A stretch of 64,000 nt of DNA. Origin: Acidaminobacter hydrogenoformans DSM 2784. GTDB lineage: Bacteria > Bacillota > Clostridia > Peptostreptococcales > Acidaminobacteraceae. Below are positions 27,052 through 35,992 of this stretch, one piece after another. The translations under genes were made by a program, and so were the position numbers. The notes below the pieces were generated by a model. It saw only the letters and a list, made by a program, of their open reading frames with translations, searched no databases and was not told where the DNA came from. The DNA is taken from NCBI RefSeq assembly GCF_900103005.1, contig NZ_FMWL01000005.1:1-64000 (forward strand), read 5' to 3'. The number at the start of each line of letters is the position of its first letter. Position 1 is the stretch's first letter.

Positions 27052-27053
27052 GC

Positions 27054-27090
27054 AAAAATCCCGGTTGAAATGATCAATCGGGATTTTTAT
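27054..27090 (+). terminator. Rho-independent terminator
   Basis: aaaaatcccg / cgggattttt stem with a 15-nt loop, closing the DUF5058/M20 operon. Confidence 0.88.
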
Positions 27091-27180
27091 CTTTAGCAAT
27101 AAGTGTTAGATGGAATTAAGATGAGAATTATTCTATAATAAGGACATTCGTTGTGATAAACATTAAAAAGGTGTGATTTG

Positions 27181-28806
27181 ATGGGCGTAAGTATAAGAGA
27201 GATCCTCAAAGATAAGTATTTCAAAAAGTATCAGGTTCTTGCCGGCGAGACGGGTCTTGATCGAGAAGTACAAGCAGTTGCTCTTTTTGATGCGCCGGAT
27301 GGCTATAAGTGGTTTAAGGGTAAAGAACTTGTTATTACTACAGGCTATTTACTGCAGGATACTAAATATTTCATGGATGTATTGAAATTTTTGCATAGTC
27401 ATAATTCTGCTGGTGTGGGAATCAAGGTGGATCGATATCTTAAAAAGATCCCAGAAGAGGTCATACAGTTATGTAATGAGATAGGTATGCCTTTGATTGA
27501 CATACCTTTTAATGAGGCGTGGATAGATATAATCAATGCTGTCAACTCAATTGCGGTCAATAGATTTATCAGCAAATTGATAGATGTACCGGAAACTCAT
27601 GGTCAAGTTAATCCCAGATATCTTCAGAATAAGATCCTTTATATACTGAGCAAACTAAGTAATGAAATTAACAAGCCAATCACTATTGTTCAAGCTAAAG
27701 ACAATAAAACAGTGACTTATCCTGAGTCCTATGAAGTTGATCAGCAGATCAATTATCACGGCGACGTTGAAGACTTGGGGTTCAGTTATATTCGAGAAAT
27801 TATTTGTGATAAATTAAATATAATCAGAATTCAAGCTGTTGATGAAGATATAATCCCTTGGCTGATGATCCCAATAAGAATCAGGGATTTTCAAGTTGCT
27901 AAGATGATCATATGGGAAGAGAAGGAAAGCATTGACTACTTTGATCTTTTTGCGATAAGAATGACATCGACGCTATTAATGGAAATCTATGAACAGATTT
28001 ATATCTTTTATAATTTTGAGGGTAGATACTATGATGATTTCATAAAGGGACTAATTTCCGGTGAGCTTAATAGCTATTCCAAAATCCGAGAATTTTCTCA
28101 AGGGATTAGAAGGGTAAGAATTTCTTTGGACAATGTCTATACCGTCTCGGTCATAAAAGCAACTCAAGAAGGCTTTAATTTACATACTTATAGAGACAGA
28201 ATCTATAATAGTGTATTATCCAATTTGGACATCCACAAGAATATATTTGGAATCATTTCCAAGGTGCTTATGGTTGTCATTACAGACACAAAGGGCGCTG
28301 AAGCTGACCGGAAATCCATACATAAAAGCTTAGAAAAGGTTTTGCGTGAGTTAAATGAGTGTATCAGAGAATCTGACTTCATCATGGGGATTGGGTCGGA
28401 GGTGAATGATGTAATCTCTGTCAGAAGAAGTTATATCGAGGCTATTAAGGCATTGGAGGTTGGGCAGATTCTTTACGAAAATGTGCCAGTCGTTGCTTTT
28501 GAAGACTTAGGTCCATTTGGGCTGCTTCGACTTGAAAATATTCAAAAACGTGATTTTGGGAGTAATTTTGATAAGATTCGGCCTTTGATGGAGGATGAAA
28601 ATGGTGAAGGCCTTTTGGAAACATTGAAGGTTTTTCTTGAATGCGAATCGAATTATAATATTGCAGCGAAAAAGCTATTTCATCACACGAATACCATCAG
28701 ATACAGAATTTCCAAGATCCAGCAAATGTGCGACATAGATCTCAAGGATCCTGTGGAGAGGCTGAAGACAGAGATTACTCTTCGATTTTTGGATTTGTTG
28801 GAGTAG
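27181..28806 (+). CDS. PucR/CdaR-type transcriptional regulator
   Basis: A 541-residue regulator with the N-terminal PucR purine-catabolism-like domain (about 5-125: SIREILKD...GLDREVQAVALFDAPDGYKWFKGKELVITTGYLL), a middle GGDEF-like CdaR domain (about 290-420), and a C-terminal HTH_30 (SNYNIAAKKLFHHTNTIRYRISKIQQM). Such proteins activate catabolic genes for purines, amino acids or sugars acids. Adjacent to and co-oriented with the DUF5058/M20 operon, it is the obvious candidate regulator of that operon. The ATG at 27181 with AAGGTGTGAT upstream is preferred over the TTG at 27178. Confidence 0.86.
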   Translation: MGVSIREILKDKYFKKYQVLAGETGLDREVQAVALFDAPDGYKWFKGKELVITTGYLLQDTKYFMDVLKFLHSHNSAGVGIKVDRYLKKIPEEVIQLCNEIGMPLIDIPFNEAWIDIINAVNSIAVNRFISKLIDVPETHGQVNPRYLQNKILYILSKLSNEINKPITIVQAKDNKTVTYPESYEVDQQINYHGDVEDLGFSYIREIICDKLNIIRIQAVDEDIIPWLMIPIRIRDFQVAKMIIWEEKESIDYFDLFAIRMTSTLLMEIYEQIYIFYNFEGRYYDDFIKGLISGELNSYSKIREFSQGIRRVRISLDNVYTVSVIKATQEGFNLHTYRDRIYNSVLSNLDIHKNIFGIISKVLMVVITDTKGAEADRKSIHKSLEKVLRELNECIRESDFIMGIGSEVNDVISVRRSYIEAIKALEVGQILYENVPVVAFEDLGPFGLLRLENIQKRDFGSNFDKIRPLMEDENGEGLLETLKVFLECESNYNIAAKKLFHHTNTIRYRISKIQQMCDIDLKDPVERLKTEITLRFLDLLE

Positions 28807-28928
28807 GTTTCACCATTGGATATAGTTGGTTAAAGTTTGATGTATGGTGTGGGGATATTAAGTTGAACGGATTGTGATTAGCATTTAAAATGCGACTAAA
28901 GTCTGACAGGAATGGCGGGGGTGATGTA

Positions 28929-30161
28929 TTGATAAAATTCGAATTGAGCGAGATTGTCATAAAATCACCCGGTATGCAAATCAGGGATAAAATTGTTGAA
29001 AAGTTCGGATCTGTCGAGAGCTTTGCCAAGGAAATCCAATTGTATGAGACGTCCATCAATCAGTATCTTTCAAGTCGAAATCTTGGGTCAACAACCTTCA
29101 AAATCAGAACGATGCAGGCGTTTGGCTGCAATTTTAATGATCTGTTCATGACTGAAACCGAGCAGATCAGGTATTTCACCAGCACAGTGTCCTGGTACAT
29201 AGAAAGCTACAATCAGTTGAAGGATATTGAAATACTTGAAAAGCTCAAGAAGCTCACAATTGAAAAAGAGCTTATGGAAGATTATGCAATCATTTGCCGG
29301 TGTTTCGCTTATTATTACCGTAATCAGGGCAAGCATGACAGGGCACTTTCGTATATTGAGCTTGCAGTCAATTATATGAGGGGCAAAAAGAACATTGACC
29401 GTTTTGGTCTTTACCTATCTGATCTTATGGTTATGAAGCTGCCTTTTACCGGAAGAAGCGGTATGGTGAAATTGCTCGAAGAATTTTATTTAACGCTGGA
29501 CCGTGTCGAAGGTCCGCTCACCAAAGGCCATATGTACTCCAATCTTGCTCAGACTTACTATGAGTTTGGGGATTATACAAAATGTATCGAGAACCTGACT
29601 AAAGCCCTTGAGTACCTGAAGGATCCGCTGACAGCAGCAAGAATCAGGATTAGGATAGGAGATGCTTATAAGAGGCTTGGAAAGTGGGAGTCGGCATTTA
29701 AAAATCTTGAAATGGCTGAGGCGCTATTGGTTCCAGAAGATGAGACCATTAGATTTGTCTATGAGGGGTACGCACTTTATTATTTGGAAAATGGCAGTTT
29801 AGCTCTGGCGGACAAGTTTTCGGATGCTATCTTCAATAATGGGTCGTGGTTCATTTCGTCGTCTGAAAATCATTTTATCGAGACGGTCGCTGCTGTTAAA
29901 GTATCTGTTTCAAAAGAAGAAGATTTATTGGCGATATTTGAAAAGCTCTTGAAAGAGCTGCATCTTGGCTATCTTTATGCCCTGCATCATTTGGCGCACT
30001 TTGACGGTATTTTGGAGAAATATGAGTTCAGCGAAATACAGCTCAGTAAAATGCGCGAAATGATTATTAAGAAAATCCTGAAAAAACGTCTTAATGAGGA
30101 TCATAAAAACATGCTGAAGCAAATTCTGGGGACAATCACCATTAAATTGAATCCAATTTAG
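28929..30161 (+). CDS. HTH-TPR regulator (XRE/RRNPP-like)
   Basis: A 410-residue protein. Residues about 15-70 form a divergent helix-turn-helix (RDKIVEKFGSVESFAKEIQLYETSINQYL), and the rest is helical with repeats that look like TPRs (YSNLAQTYYEFGDYTKCIENLTKALEYL, IRIGDAYKRLGKWESAFKNLEMAEALL). The architecture resembles RRNPP-type regulators, whose TPR domain binds a peptide. No small secreted peptide gene was seen beside it. A TTG start at 28929 with GGGGGTG upstream is chosen; the open frame extends to 28890 without a better site. Target genes are unknown; it lies between the M20 and SnoaL clusters. Confidence 0.65.
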   Translation: MIKFELSEIVIKSPGMQIRDKIVEKFGSVESFAKEIQLYETSINQYLSSRNLGSTTFKIRTMQAFGCNFNDLFMTETEQIRYFTSTVSWYIESYNQLKDIEILEKLKKLTIEKELMEDYAIICRCFAYYYRNQGKHDRALSYIELAVNYMRGKKNIDRFGLYLSDLMVMKLPFTGRSGMVKLLEEFYLTLDRVEGPLTKGHMYSNLAQTYYEFGDYTKCIENLTKALEYLKDPLTAARIRIRIGDAYKRLGKWESAFKNLEMAEALLVPEDETIRFVYEGYALYYLENGSLALADKFSDAIFNNGSWFISSSENHFIETVAAVKVSVSKEEDLLAIFEKLLKELHLGYLYALHHLAHFDGILEKYEFSEIQLSKMREMIIKKILKKRLNEDHKNMLKQILGTITIKLNPI

Positions 30162-30193
30162 AATGACCTATAGTAAATGTAAGTTAGATTTGC

Positions 30194-30230
30194 ACCCATC
30201 TGTGATAAATGTCGCAGATGGGTTTTTTTA
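30194..30230 (+). terminator. Rho-independent terminator
   Basis: acccatctg(tgat) / (gtcg)cagatgggt stem followed by seven T. From here to 30573 no gene or clear promoter was recognised. Confidence 0.9.
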
Positions 30231-30573
30231 TATATGATTATGGAAAATAATAACATTCAGCAGAGCGGTTAAAGATCATGCATTTCCAACGTTCCAAGTT
30301 GTTTGAAATTTAGTAGTGTGAAGTCTAAATATTTTGTCAGAATTGTTTGATGGATTTATTGCTTCTTAAAATTAAGTAAAATACACAGTTGAAGGGCAGG
30401 GATTAAGAATATTCTGAATGGCGATCAATTTTTATATACGAAAATAGAAAAAAGTGGAAGATGCATCCGTTGTTAAAAGCAGACCAATCCGAATATAATA
30501 AGCTCATTCAAAGAATAAGCCCTGATCAGGCAGTTTTTCAAATCTCTTAAATAAGCAGTAAGGAAGTGGTGTA

Positions 30574-31797
30574 ATGAGTGAAGCAAATATCAAGGATCTG
30601 CCTGTGAAGCAAACAAAACTGGCAGAAACGGATACCGTTCAATTTGAGGAAGCCTATGCGACAAAGCATAATGACACTTCAGTCACCTGTAAGGCTCTGG
30701 ACTCGGTGATCTTCTATGGGGAGACTTCAGAGGTCAATGCTGTGGGACATCATGATTATAATGACTTTCTGAAACTGACCAGAAGCAAACAGATTTTGAC
30801 CGGATTTGATCCGCAGTACCATGACTTTGTGGACTATATCATGAAAATCACGCATCAAATATGGGAAGAAAAAGGTATTGGCATCATCTATGACACCTAT
30901 CACAATAATGTGACGATGCATCTGGGTTCATTTAATCTGAGCGGTATTCAATCCGTCATTTCTGGAACGCTTCAGACGCTGCATGCCTTTCCTGACAGGA
31001 GACTGATTGGACAAAATGTCATCTGGTCAAGGCATGGAGAAAATGGGTACCTTTCATCCCACAGAATTTTATCCACTGCCACAAATCTCAATGACAGCAG
31101 CTTTGGCCCTGCAACCGGGAAGCGCATCAGCTTTAGAACAACTGTTGACTGTGCGGCAGAAAATAACCGGATCTACGAAGAGTGGCTGGTCAGGGACAAT
31201 CTGTGGATCGTCAGACAGCTTGGCTATGATCCTCATGAAGTTGCCAGAAGAATGGCAAAACAAACAGTCGCTGCAGGCGTACAAGTGACGCATTTTGGTT
31301 TGGACGAAAATATGAGGGGCCAGATTATGCCTGAGAAATATGTGGCAAAAGATCACGACATAGGCGAATGGGTCCTCCAGGCAATGAGTGAAATGTATCA
31401 GTGCAGATTGTTTAATAAAGTCACGCAGTATTACAATGAGAACTCTGTGGTGCATTACATCTGTGATAAAGATCTGACGGGTCACCTTCAAATTCAGGGA
31501 ATGTTCATCCATTTCTTTGCCTCTTTCCCAAATGCCAACTTTATTGTCGAACGCGTCACCTGCAATGAGGGGATTGAAAGAGAAACTTATGATGTCGCAG
31601 TCAGATGGCGACTTTCTGGTATGCATGAGGGGTATGGCTATTTTGGGAAACCTTCATTCAAGCCGGTGGAAATACTTGGAATAACACATTTCAGCATTGT
31701 GGAACGTAAAATTGTTGAGGAATGGGTAACCTTTGACGCGCTGGATGTTTTGAAGCAAACCTATGCTGGAGATTTTGAGAGGGAGGATCAACAATGA
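30574..31797 (+). CDS. SnoaL/NTF2-like protein with two tandem domains
   Basis: A 407-residue protein made of two NTF2-like (SnoaL polyketide-cyclase type) halves. The first spans about 85-220 and includes IYDTYHNNVTMHLG and EEWLVRDNLWIVRQLGYDPHEVARRMA. The second spans about 265-395 and includes QCRLFNKVTQYYNENSVVHYICDKDLTGH and VEEWVTFDALDVLKQ. SnoaL-like folds catalyse aldol-type cyclisation, ester cyclisation, isomerisation or hydration in a conical cavity. No usual polyketide genes are near. It overlaps the next gene (MFS permease) by 4 nt and shares an operon with a second SnoaL-like protein and a sodium symporter, so a catabolic role on an imported cyclic compound is inferred. Confidence 0.65.
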   Translation: MSEANIKDLPVKQTKLAETDTVQFEEAYATKHNDTSVTCKALDSVIFYGETSEVNAVGHHDYNDFLKLTRSKQILTGFDPQYHDFVDYIMKITHQIWEEKGIGIIYDTYHNNVTMHLGSFNLSGIQSVISGTLQTLHAFPDRRLIGQNVIWSRHGENGYLSSHRILSTATNLNDSSFGPATGKRISFRTTVDCAAENNRIYEEWLVRDNLWIVRQLGYDPHEVARRMAKQTVAAGVQVTHFGLDENMRGQIMPEKYVAKDHDIGEWVLQAMSEMYQCRLFNKVTQYYNENSVVHYICDKDLTGHLQIQGMFIHFFASFPNANFIVERVTCNEGIERETYDVAVRWRLSGMHEGYGYFGKPSFKPVEILGITHFSIVERKIVEEWVTFDALDVLKQTYAGDFEREDQQ

Positions 31798-33077
31798 GTA
31801 CTGCTGAAAACCTGAAAAGATCAGAAGAGGATAACATTATCTTAGGAAAAGAAAGAACCAATCTCCAAAGGAACATAGCATTCTTATCCATCCTCGTGAT
31901 CTATTTCTTTTACTGCTATAATTTTATGGTAGGTACTTTTGTTAAACCGACTATGATTTATACGATTGCTGAAGGTGGTTTTGGGTTTACGCTGAAGCAG
32001 ACGGAATCCATCTTTGCCATTATGTCTTTTGCTACCATACCTGGAACGCTGCTATTCGGATGGATGTCCTCAAAGCTTGGAAAGAAGTATACTTTGATGA
32101 TTGTGGCACTGACGATCACCGCGACAACGTACCTTCCAATGCTTTCGCCTATGAATTATACGCTTTGGCGGATCGCGAGATTCACTACGGGCTTTGCACT
32201 TGGTGGTGTTTTCGGCACGGCGGTGCCTTTGGTCGCAGAGATGTACAAGCAAAAGTACCGCGGCAAGCTCGCGGCCATCATGACCAGTACCTTTTCGGTT
32301 GCGATGATTTTCGGCGGCAAGCTTTACGGTCTTCTTGGAGACGCAAACTGGGATATTTTAATGTACACAGCTATTATACCTCCGGCAATTGGAGCGATCC
32401 TGGTTTACTTCTTCGTACCAAATGATTATGAATACACGCGCCAATTAATAAGCAGCGCAAAAGAAAAAGGTGAGAAGATCAATTACCTGAGTATGTATAA
32501 AGGCAAATACTTATGGATTGGTATTGGTGTCATCCTGCTTTCAGGTGCTAACTTTACAGCCTATTCAAGCTTCTCAAACAACTCGACAACCTATTTGAAG
32601 ACTGTCCTTGGCATGAGTGCCGCTGCAGCCGGCAGTATCTATAGTATGCAGGGTTGGGGTCAGCTCATTGGTTACAATGTCTGGGGCACTATAGCAGACA
32701 GATTTGGCAGAAAGGTTCCGGCTATAGGCATGGGTCTCAGTGCAGTCGCTGTCTTTATCTATATGCAGCTCAGCTCGAGTGATGTCAGTATGTTTAAAGT
32801 CATTTCACTGCTTCTTGGATTTTGTGTTGGCTTCTCCGGAGCATGGGGTGCCTATTACACTGAGCTATTTCCAAAACGTTTCAGCGCACTTGCACCAGGG
32901 ATTTCCTTCAATGGCGGCCGCTTGATTTCGACTTATGCACTGCCTATGATAGCAGGTGTTGCAGCCACCTCCGCTGGTATGCCGGGCATATTTAGAATTT
33001 CTATGATCGTGTTTGTGATCGGTGCGGTGGTATGGTTCTTACTTCCTGAAACATTAAACAAAGCGAGAGAAGACTAA
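31794..33077 (+). CDS. MFS transporter (sugar/aromatic acid porter-like)
   Basis: A 427-residue protein with 12 membrane segments. MFS signatures are the loop 2-3 motif GWMSSKLGKKYTLM (about 81-94), RIARFTTGFALGGVFGTAVPLVAEMYKQKYRGK after helix 4, and the repeat of the loop motif in ADRFGRKVPA (about 300-310). The central R-x3-G-x3-G pattern and 'ELFPKR' near helix 10 resemble sugar-porter/aromatic-acid:proton symporter members. GAGGG lies upstream and its start overlaps the SnoaL gene. It probably imports the substrate of the two flanking SnoaL-like enzymes. Confidence 0.85.
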   Translation: MSTAENLKRSEEDNIILGKERTNLQRNIAFLSILVIYFFYCYNFMVGTFVKPTMIYTIAEGGFGFTLKQTESIFAIMSFATIPGTLLFGWMSSKLGKKYTLMIVALTITATTYLPMLSPMNYTLWRIARFTTGFALGGVFGTAVPLVAEMYKQKYRGKLAAIMTSTFSVAMIFGGKLYGLLGDANWDILMYTAIIPPAIGAILVYFFVPNDYEYTRQLISSAKEKGEKINYLSMYKGKYLWIGIGVILLSGANFTAYSSFSNNSTTYLKTVLGMSAAAAGSIYSMQGWGQLIGYNVWGTIADRFGRKVPAIGMGLSAVAVFIYMQLSSSDVSMFKVISLLLGFCVGFSGAWGAYYTELFPKRFSALAPGISFNGGRLISTYALPMIAGVAATSAGMPGIFRISMIVFVIGAVVWFLLPETLNKARED

Positions 33078-33103
33078 CTGAACCTTTAGACAGGAGTATG
33101 ATC

Positions 33104-34123
33104 ATGGGAAAGTATCAGGAAATAAAAAACGTTGTCAGCGCATATTTTAATGCACTTGAGGCTTCAACGTGTGATAATGTTGAAAATGTCTTGAAGACGT
33201 TCATGTCGGAAGATTATGACTGGCGAGGGGTCTATCCCTTCAGGGAACAATCTGGTGCCACGGCAGCGGCTGAAGTTTTCTGGAAGCCCCTCATGAATGC
33301 GCTTAAACATTTACAGAGGCGGCAGGATATTTTCATTGCGGGAACGAATGAAATTGGGCATGAGCCTTGGGTCATGAGCATGGGCCATTTTGTGGGGCTC
33401 TTTGATGAAGACTGGTTAGGCATTAGAAAAACAGGAAAGATGATGCATTTAAGGTACGCTGAATTCAATTGTGTCGAGGATGGGAAAATCACCAAAACGG
33501 GACTCTTTGTAGATCTGATAGGGTTTATGCAGCAGGCAGGCGCGAATCCATTACCGCCTTCCACAGGTCAATATTTTGTTTATCCCGGACCAAGATCCCA
33601 TCAAGGCTTATTGTTTGAAGATGCCCCGGAAGAAGAAGGCATAAAGACACTTGCGCTCGTCAACGCCATGGTGGATGATCTGACAGAACTCAATAAGAGT
33701 GGCGCAGGTGGCTGTCCGCCTGAGGTGCTTCAAAAGACATGGCACGACAATATGATCTGGTATGGCCCTGCCGGAATTGGCGCCAGCTATACAATTCCAC
33801 GCTATCAAGCCCAGCATCAGCTGCCATTTAGAAACAACTTGAAGGACAAAGTCTTTAACGGCCATGTTTGCAGGTTTGCAGAAGGAAGCTTCGCGTGTTT
33901 CTTTGGCTGGCCCAATCTTTCAAATACACCAACTGGAGGGTTCCTTGGTTTGCCAGGGGGTGAAATCAGGGCGGATATGCAAGTCGTGGATGTCTACTCC
34001 AGACAAGGTGATAAGCTCTCTGAAAACTGGGTGTTCATAGATCTTCCATACTGGCTCAAACAGCAAGGTCTGGATGTTATTGAGAGAACCGCTTCCATTT
34101 TTAATCCGGAGTGCGCTAAGTAA
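33104..34123 (+). CDS. SnoaL/NTF2-like protein with two tandem domains
   Basis: A 339-residue protein. The first NTF2-like half spans about 5-150 (IKNVVSAYFNALEASTCDNVENVLKTFMSEDYDWRGVYPF...HLRYAEFNCVEDGKITKTGLFVDLIGFMQQAG). The second spans about 185-330 (WHDNMIWYGPAGIGASYTIPRYQAQHQLPFRNNL and a C-terminal EIRADMQVVDVYS strand). It differs from the protein at 30574 but shares the duplicated fold. The ATG at 33104 follows CAGGAG 8 nt upstream; an ATG at 33098 is a less likely alternative. The predicted role, a cyclase, isomerase or hydratase on a cyclic acid, is from fold only. Confidence 0.62.
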   Translation: MGKYQEIKNVVSAYFNALEASTCDNVENVLKTFMSEDYDWRGVYPFREQSGATAAAEVFWKPLMNALKHLQRRQDIFIAGTNEIGHEPWVMSMGHFVGLFDEDWLGIRKTGKMMHLRYAEFNCVEDGKITKTGLFVDLIGFMQQAGANPLPPSTGQYFVYPGPRSHQGLLFEDAPEEEGIKTLALVNAMVDDLTELNKSGAGGCPPEVLQKTWHDNMIWYGPAGIGASYTIPRYQAQHQLPFRNNLKDKVFNGHVCRFAEGSFACFFGWPNLSNTPTGGFLGLPGGEIRADMQVVDVYSRQGDKLSENWVFIDLPYWLKQQGLDVIERTASIFNPECAK

Positions 34124-34210
34124 ACATAAGTTTTTAGGATTATTTTGATGCCGTCGTGAACCGGCGGATCGATATAATCCTTTTTCCACATACCAGAGAG
34201 GAGGAAAATT

Positions 34211-35809
34211 ATGCTTTCGATTCTGGACACCGGGATTATTATTGTCTATTTGATCAGCATGATCGTCATGGGCTACACCCTTGGAAAAGGGAACAAAACT
34301 TCAAATGACTATTTCCTTGCGAATCGCGCCATGCCATGGCTTCCGGTAGGCTTCTCTGTCGCGGCCACCATGATCAGCGCCAATGGCTTTGTAGGAGGTC
34401 CGGGATGGGCGTATCAAGATGGGATCCGACCTTACATGGTCAATATTGGCGTGCCCTTAGCCATATTTTTTGTGATGCTGACCTCTATGCCCATCATTTA
34501 TCATTTAAAGATTACTTCAGTGTATGAGTATGTTGAAATGCGCCTTGGTGTGAAGACAAGAGTTTTAACCGTGATTGGTTTTCTCAGCAATTCCATAATT
34601 CAAATCAGTTCAATGGTCTTCATCCCTGCCCTCATTCTTAGAACATTCACGGGTTGGAGATTGGAAGTTATTGTGCCTGTCATTGTTCTGGTGGCAATCC
34701 TGTATACGCTGCTTGGCGGCATTAAAGCGGTTATCTGGACAGATTTGATTCAAATGTTGGTTCTGTGGGGTGGTCTGTTTATTGCAATGGCCATAATTCT
34801 TAATGGATTAGAATTAGGATTTATGGAGACCGTTCAAATTGGCAAGGAAGCCGGAAAGCTTGCTGCATTTGACTTTTCATTGAAGCTTAGCAGCGCGAAT
34901 ACTTTTTGGGCGACTTTGATTGGTGGTACTTTTATGTGGCTGCGTTACTTTGGCTTTGACCAGGGGCAAGTGCAGAGAATGCTGACTTCAAAATCTATGA
35001 AAGGACTAAAAAGATCGTTCTTATTCAGCGCAGTAATGATGAACGTTATGTACTTTACGTTTATGATCTTAGGCGTTTTATTGTATGTTTATTTTGAAGG
35101 TGCGACGTTTTCGAATGCGAATGAAATTATGATCACTTTCATTCAAAATAACTTGCCGGTTGGTTTGATTGGGCTGTTGATTGCCGGCGTTTTCGCGGCC
35201 GCCATGTCAAGCATTGACTCGTTGCTCAATTCCATGACCACTGTCTTTGTAAAAGACATTTACGAAAGATTTTTTGTAAAAGCTGAGAGGGAGACGACCC
35301 TGAAGTTTTCCATGACCATATCTTTGTTATGGGGGATCTGTATCATATTTGTTACACTCTTTAGCTTTTCAGGAACGACCAGATCAGTGCTGGATACGGT
35401 CGGAAGCTATATTTCTTATATTTCAGGGCCAATGTGTGGGGCGTTTATCCTGGCAATGGCAACGAAAAGAGCAAACGACGAGGGTGTTACCCTTGGAGTC
35501 GTAATTGGATTTGCACTGACTCTATATTTTGGAAAAACGGCAGGAGCGAACTGGCTTTGGAATCCGGCGGTTGGTGCGGGATCCACCATGCTGATAGGGT
35601 ATCTGGCCAGCTTGGTCTCCAAACCTAAAACTGAATCGGCTGCGACGGACCAGTTTACAATTTTGGGGATGCGCGAATATCTGATTCGGAATAATCATAG
35701 TACAGAGGACGGGGTATCATGTCTTCCGCTCCACATGGATCGTTATACGTGGCTGGTTCTGATGTTTTTTATGGCGCAATATGTTGTGCTGGCTGCTTTA
35801 CAGTATTAA
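34211..35809 (+). CDS. Sodium:solute symporter (SSS family)
   Basis: A 532-residue permease with about 13 membrane segments. SSS/SLC5 features are the N-terminal TSNDYFLANRAMPWLPVGFSVAATMISANGFVGGPGWAY, the conserved LLGGIKAVIWTDLIQ in helix 4-5, and FAAAMSSIDSLLNSMTTVFVKDIYERF around helix 8, which carries sodium-site Ser residues. GAGGAGG lies upstream of the ATG. It closes the SnoaL/MFS/SnoaL cluster 87 nt after the second SnoaL gene, giving the cluster two unrelated permeases. Substrate unknown. Confidence 0.88.
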   Translation: MLSILDTGIIIVYLISMIVMGYTLGKGNKTSNDYFLANRAMPWLPVGFSVAATMISANGFVGGPGWAYQDGIRPYMVNIGVPLAIFFVMLTSMPIIYHLKITSVYEYVEMRLGVKTRVLTVIGFLSNSIIQISSMVFIPALILRTFTGWRLEVIVPVIVLVAILYTLLGGIKAVIWTDLIQMLVLWGGLFIAMAIILNGLELGFMETVQIGKEAGKLAAFDFSLKLSSANTFWATLIGGTFMWLRYFGFDQGQVQRMLTSKSMKGLKRSFLFSAVMMNVMYFTFMILGVLLYVYFEGATFSNANEIMITFIQNNLPVGLIGLLIAGVFAAAMSSIDSLLNSMTTVFVKDIYERFFVKAERETTLKFSMTISLLWGICIIFVTLFSFSGTTRSVLDTVGSYISYISGPMCGAFILAMATKRANDEGVTLGVVIGFALTLYFGKTAGANWLWNPAVGAGSTMLIGYLASLVSKPKTESAATDQFTILGMREYLIRNNHSTEDGVSCLPLHMDRYTWLVLMFFMAQYVVLAALQY

Positions 35810-35879
35810 GTGTGAGTTGAAGTTTCGCGTCCAATTAAGTGGGCTATAATGGGTTTAAATTTGGCTGCGCTGCGAAAAA

Positions 35880-35938
35880 GAGACCATCGGCAAATTCCTA
35901 CAGCTTTTAGGAGCGGTAGAAACGTTGCCGATGGTCTC
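35880..35938. repeat. Dispersed palindromic repeat (GCCGATGGTC family), best-preserved copy
   Basis: Perfect 14-bp arms gagaccatcggcaa / ttgccgatggtctc with a second inner stem (ttcctacagcttttaggagcggtagaa). It sits between convergent genes and may terminate both. Confidence 0.85.
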
Positions 35939-35992
35939 TTGTCATCATGGGTGAAACTTAACTTAAAAGTTATGCCGCGTCACTTTATTATA

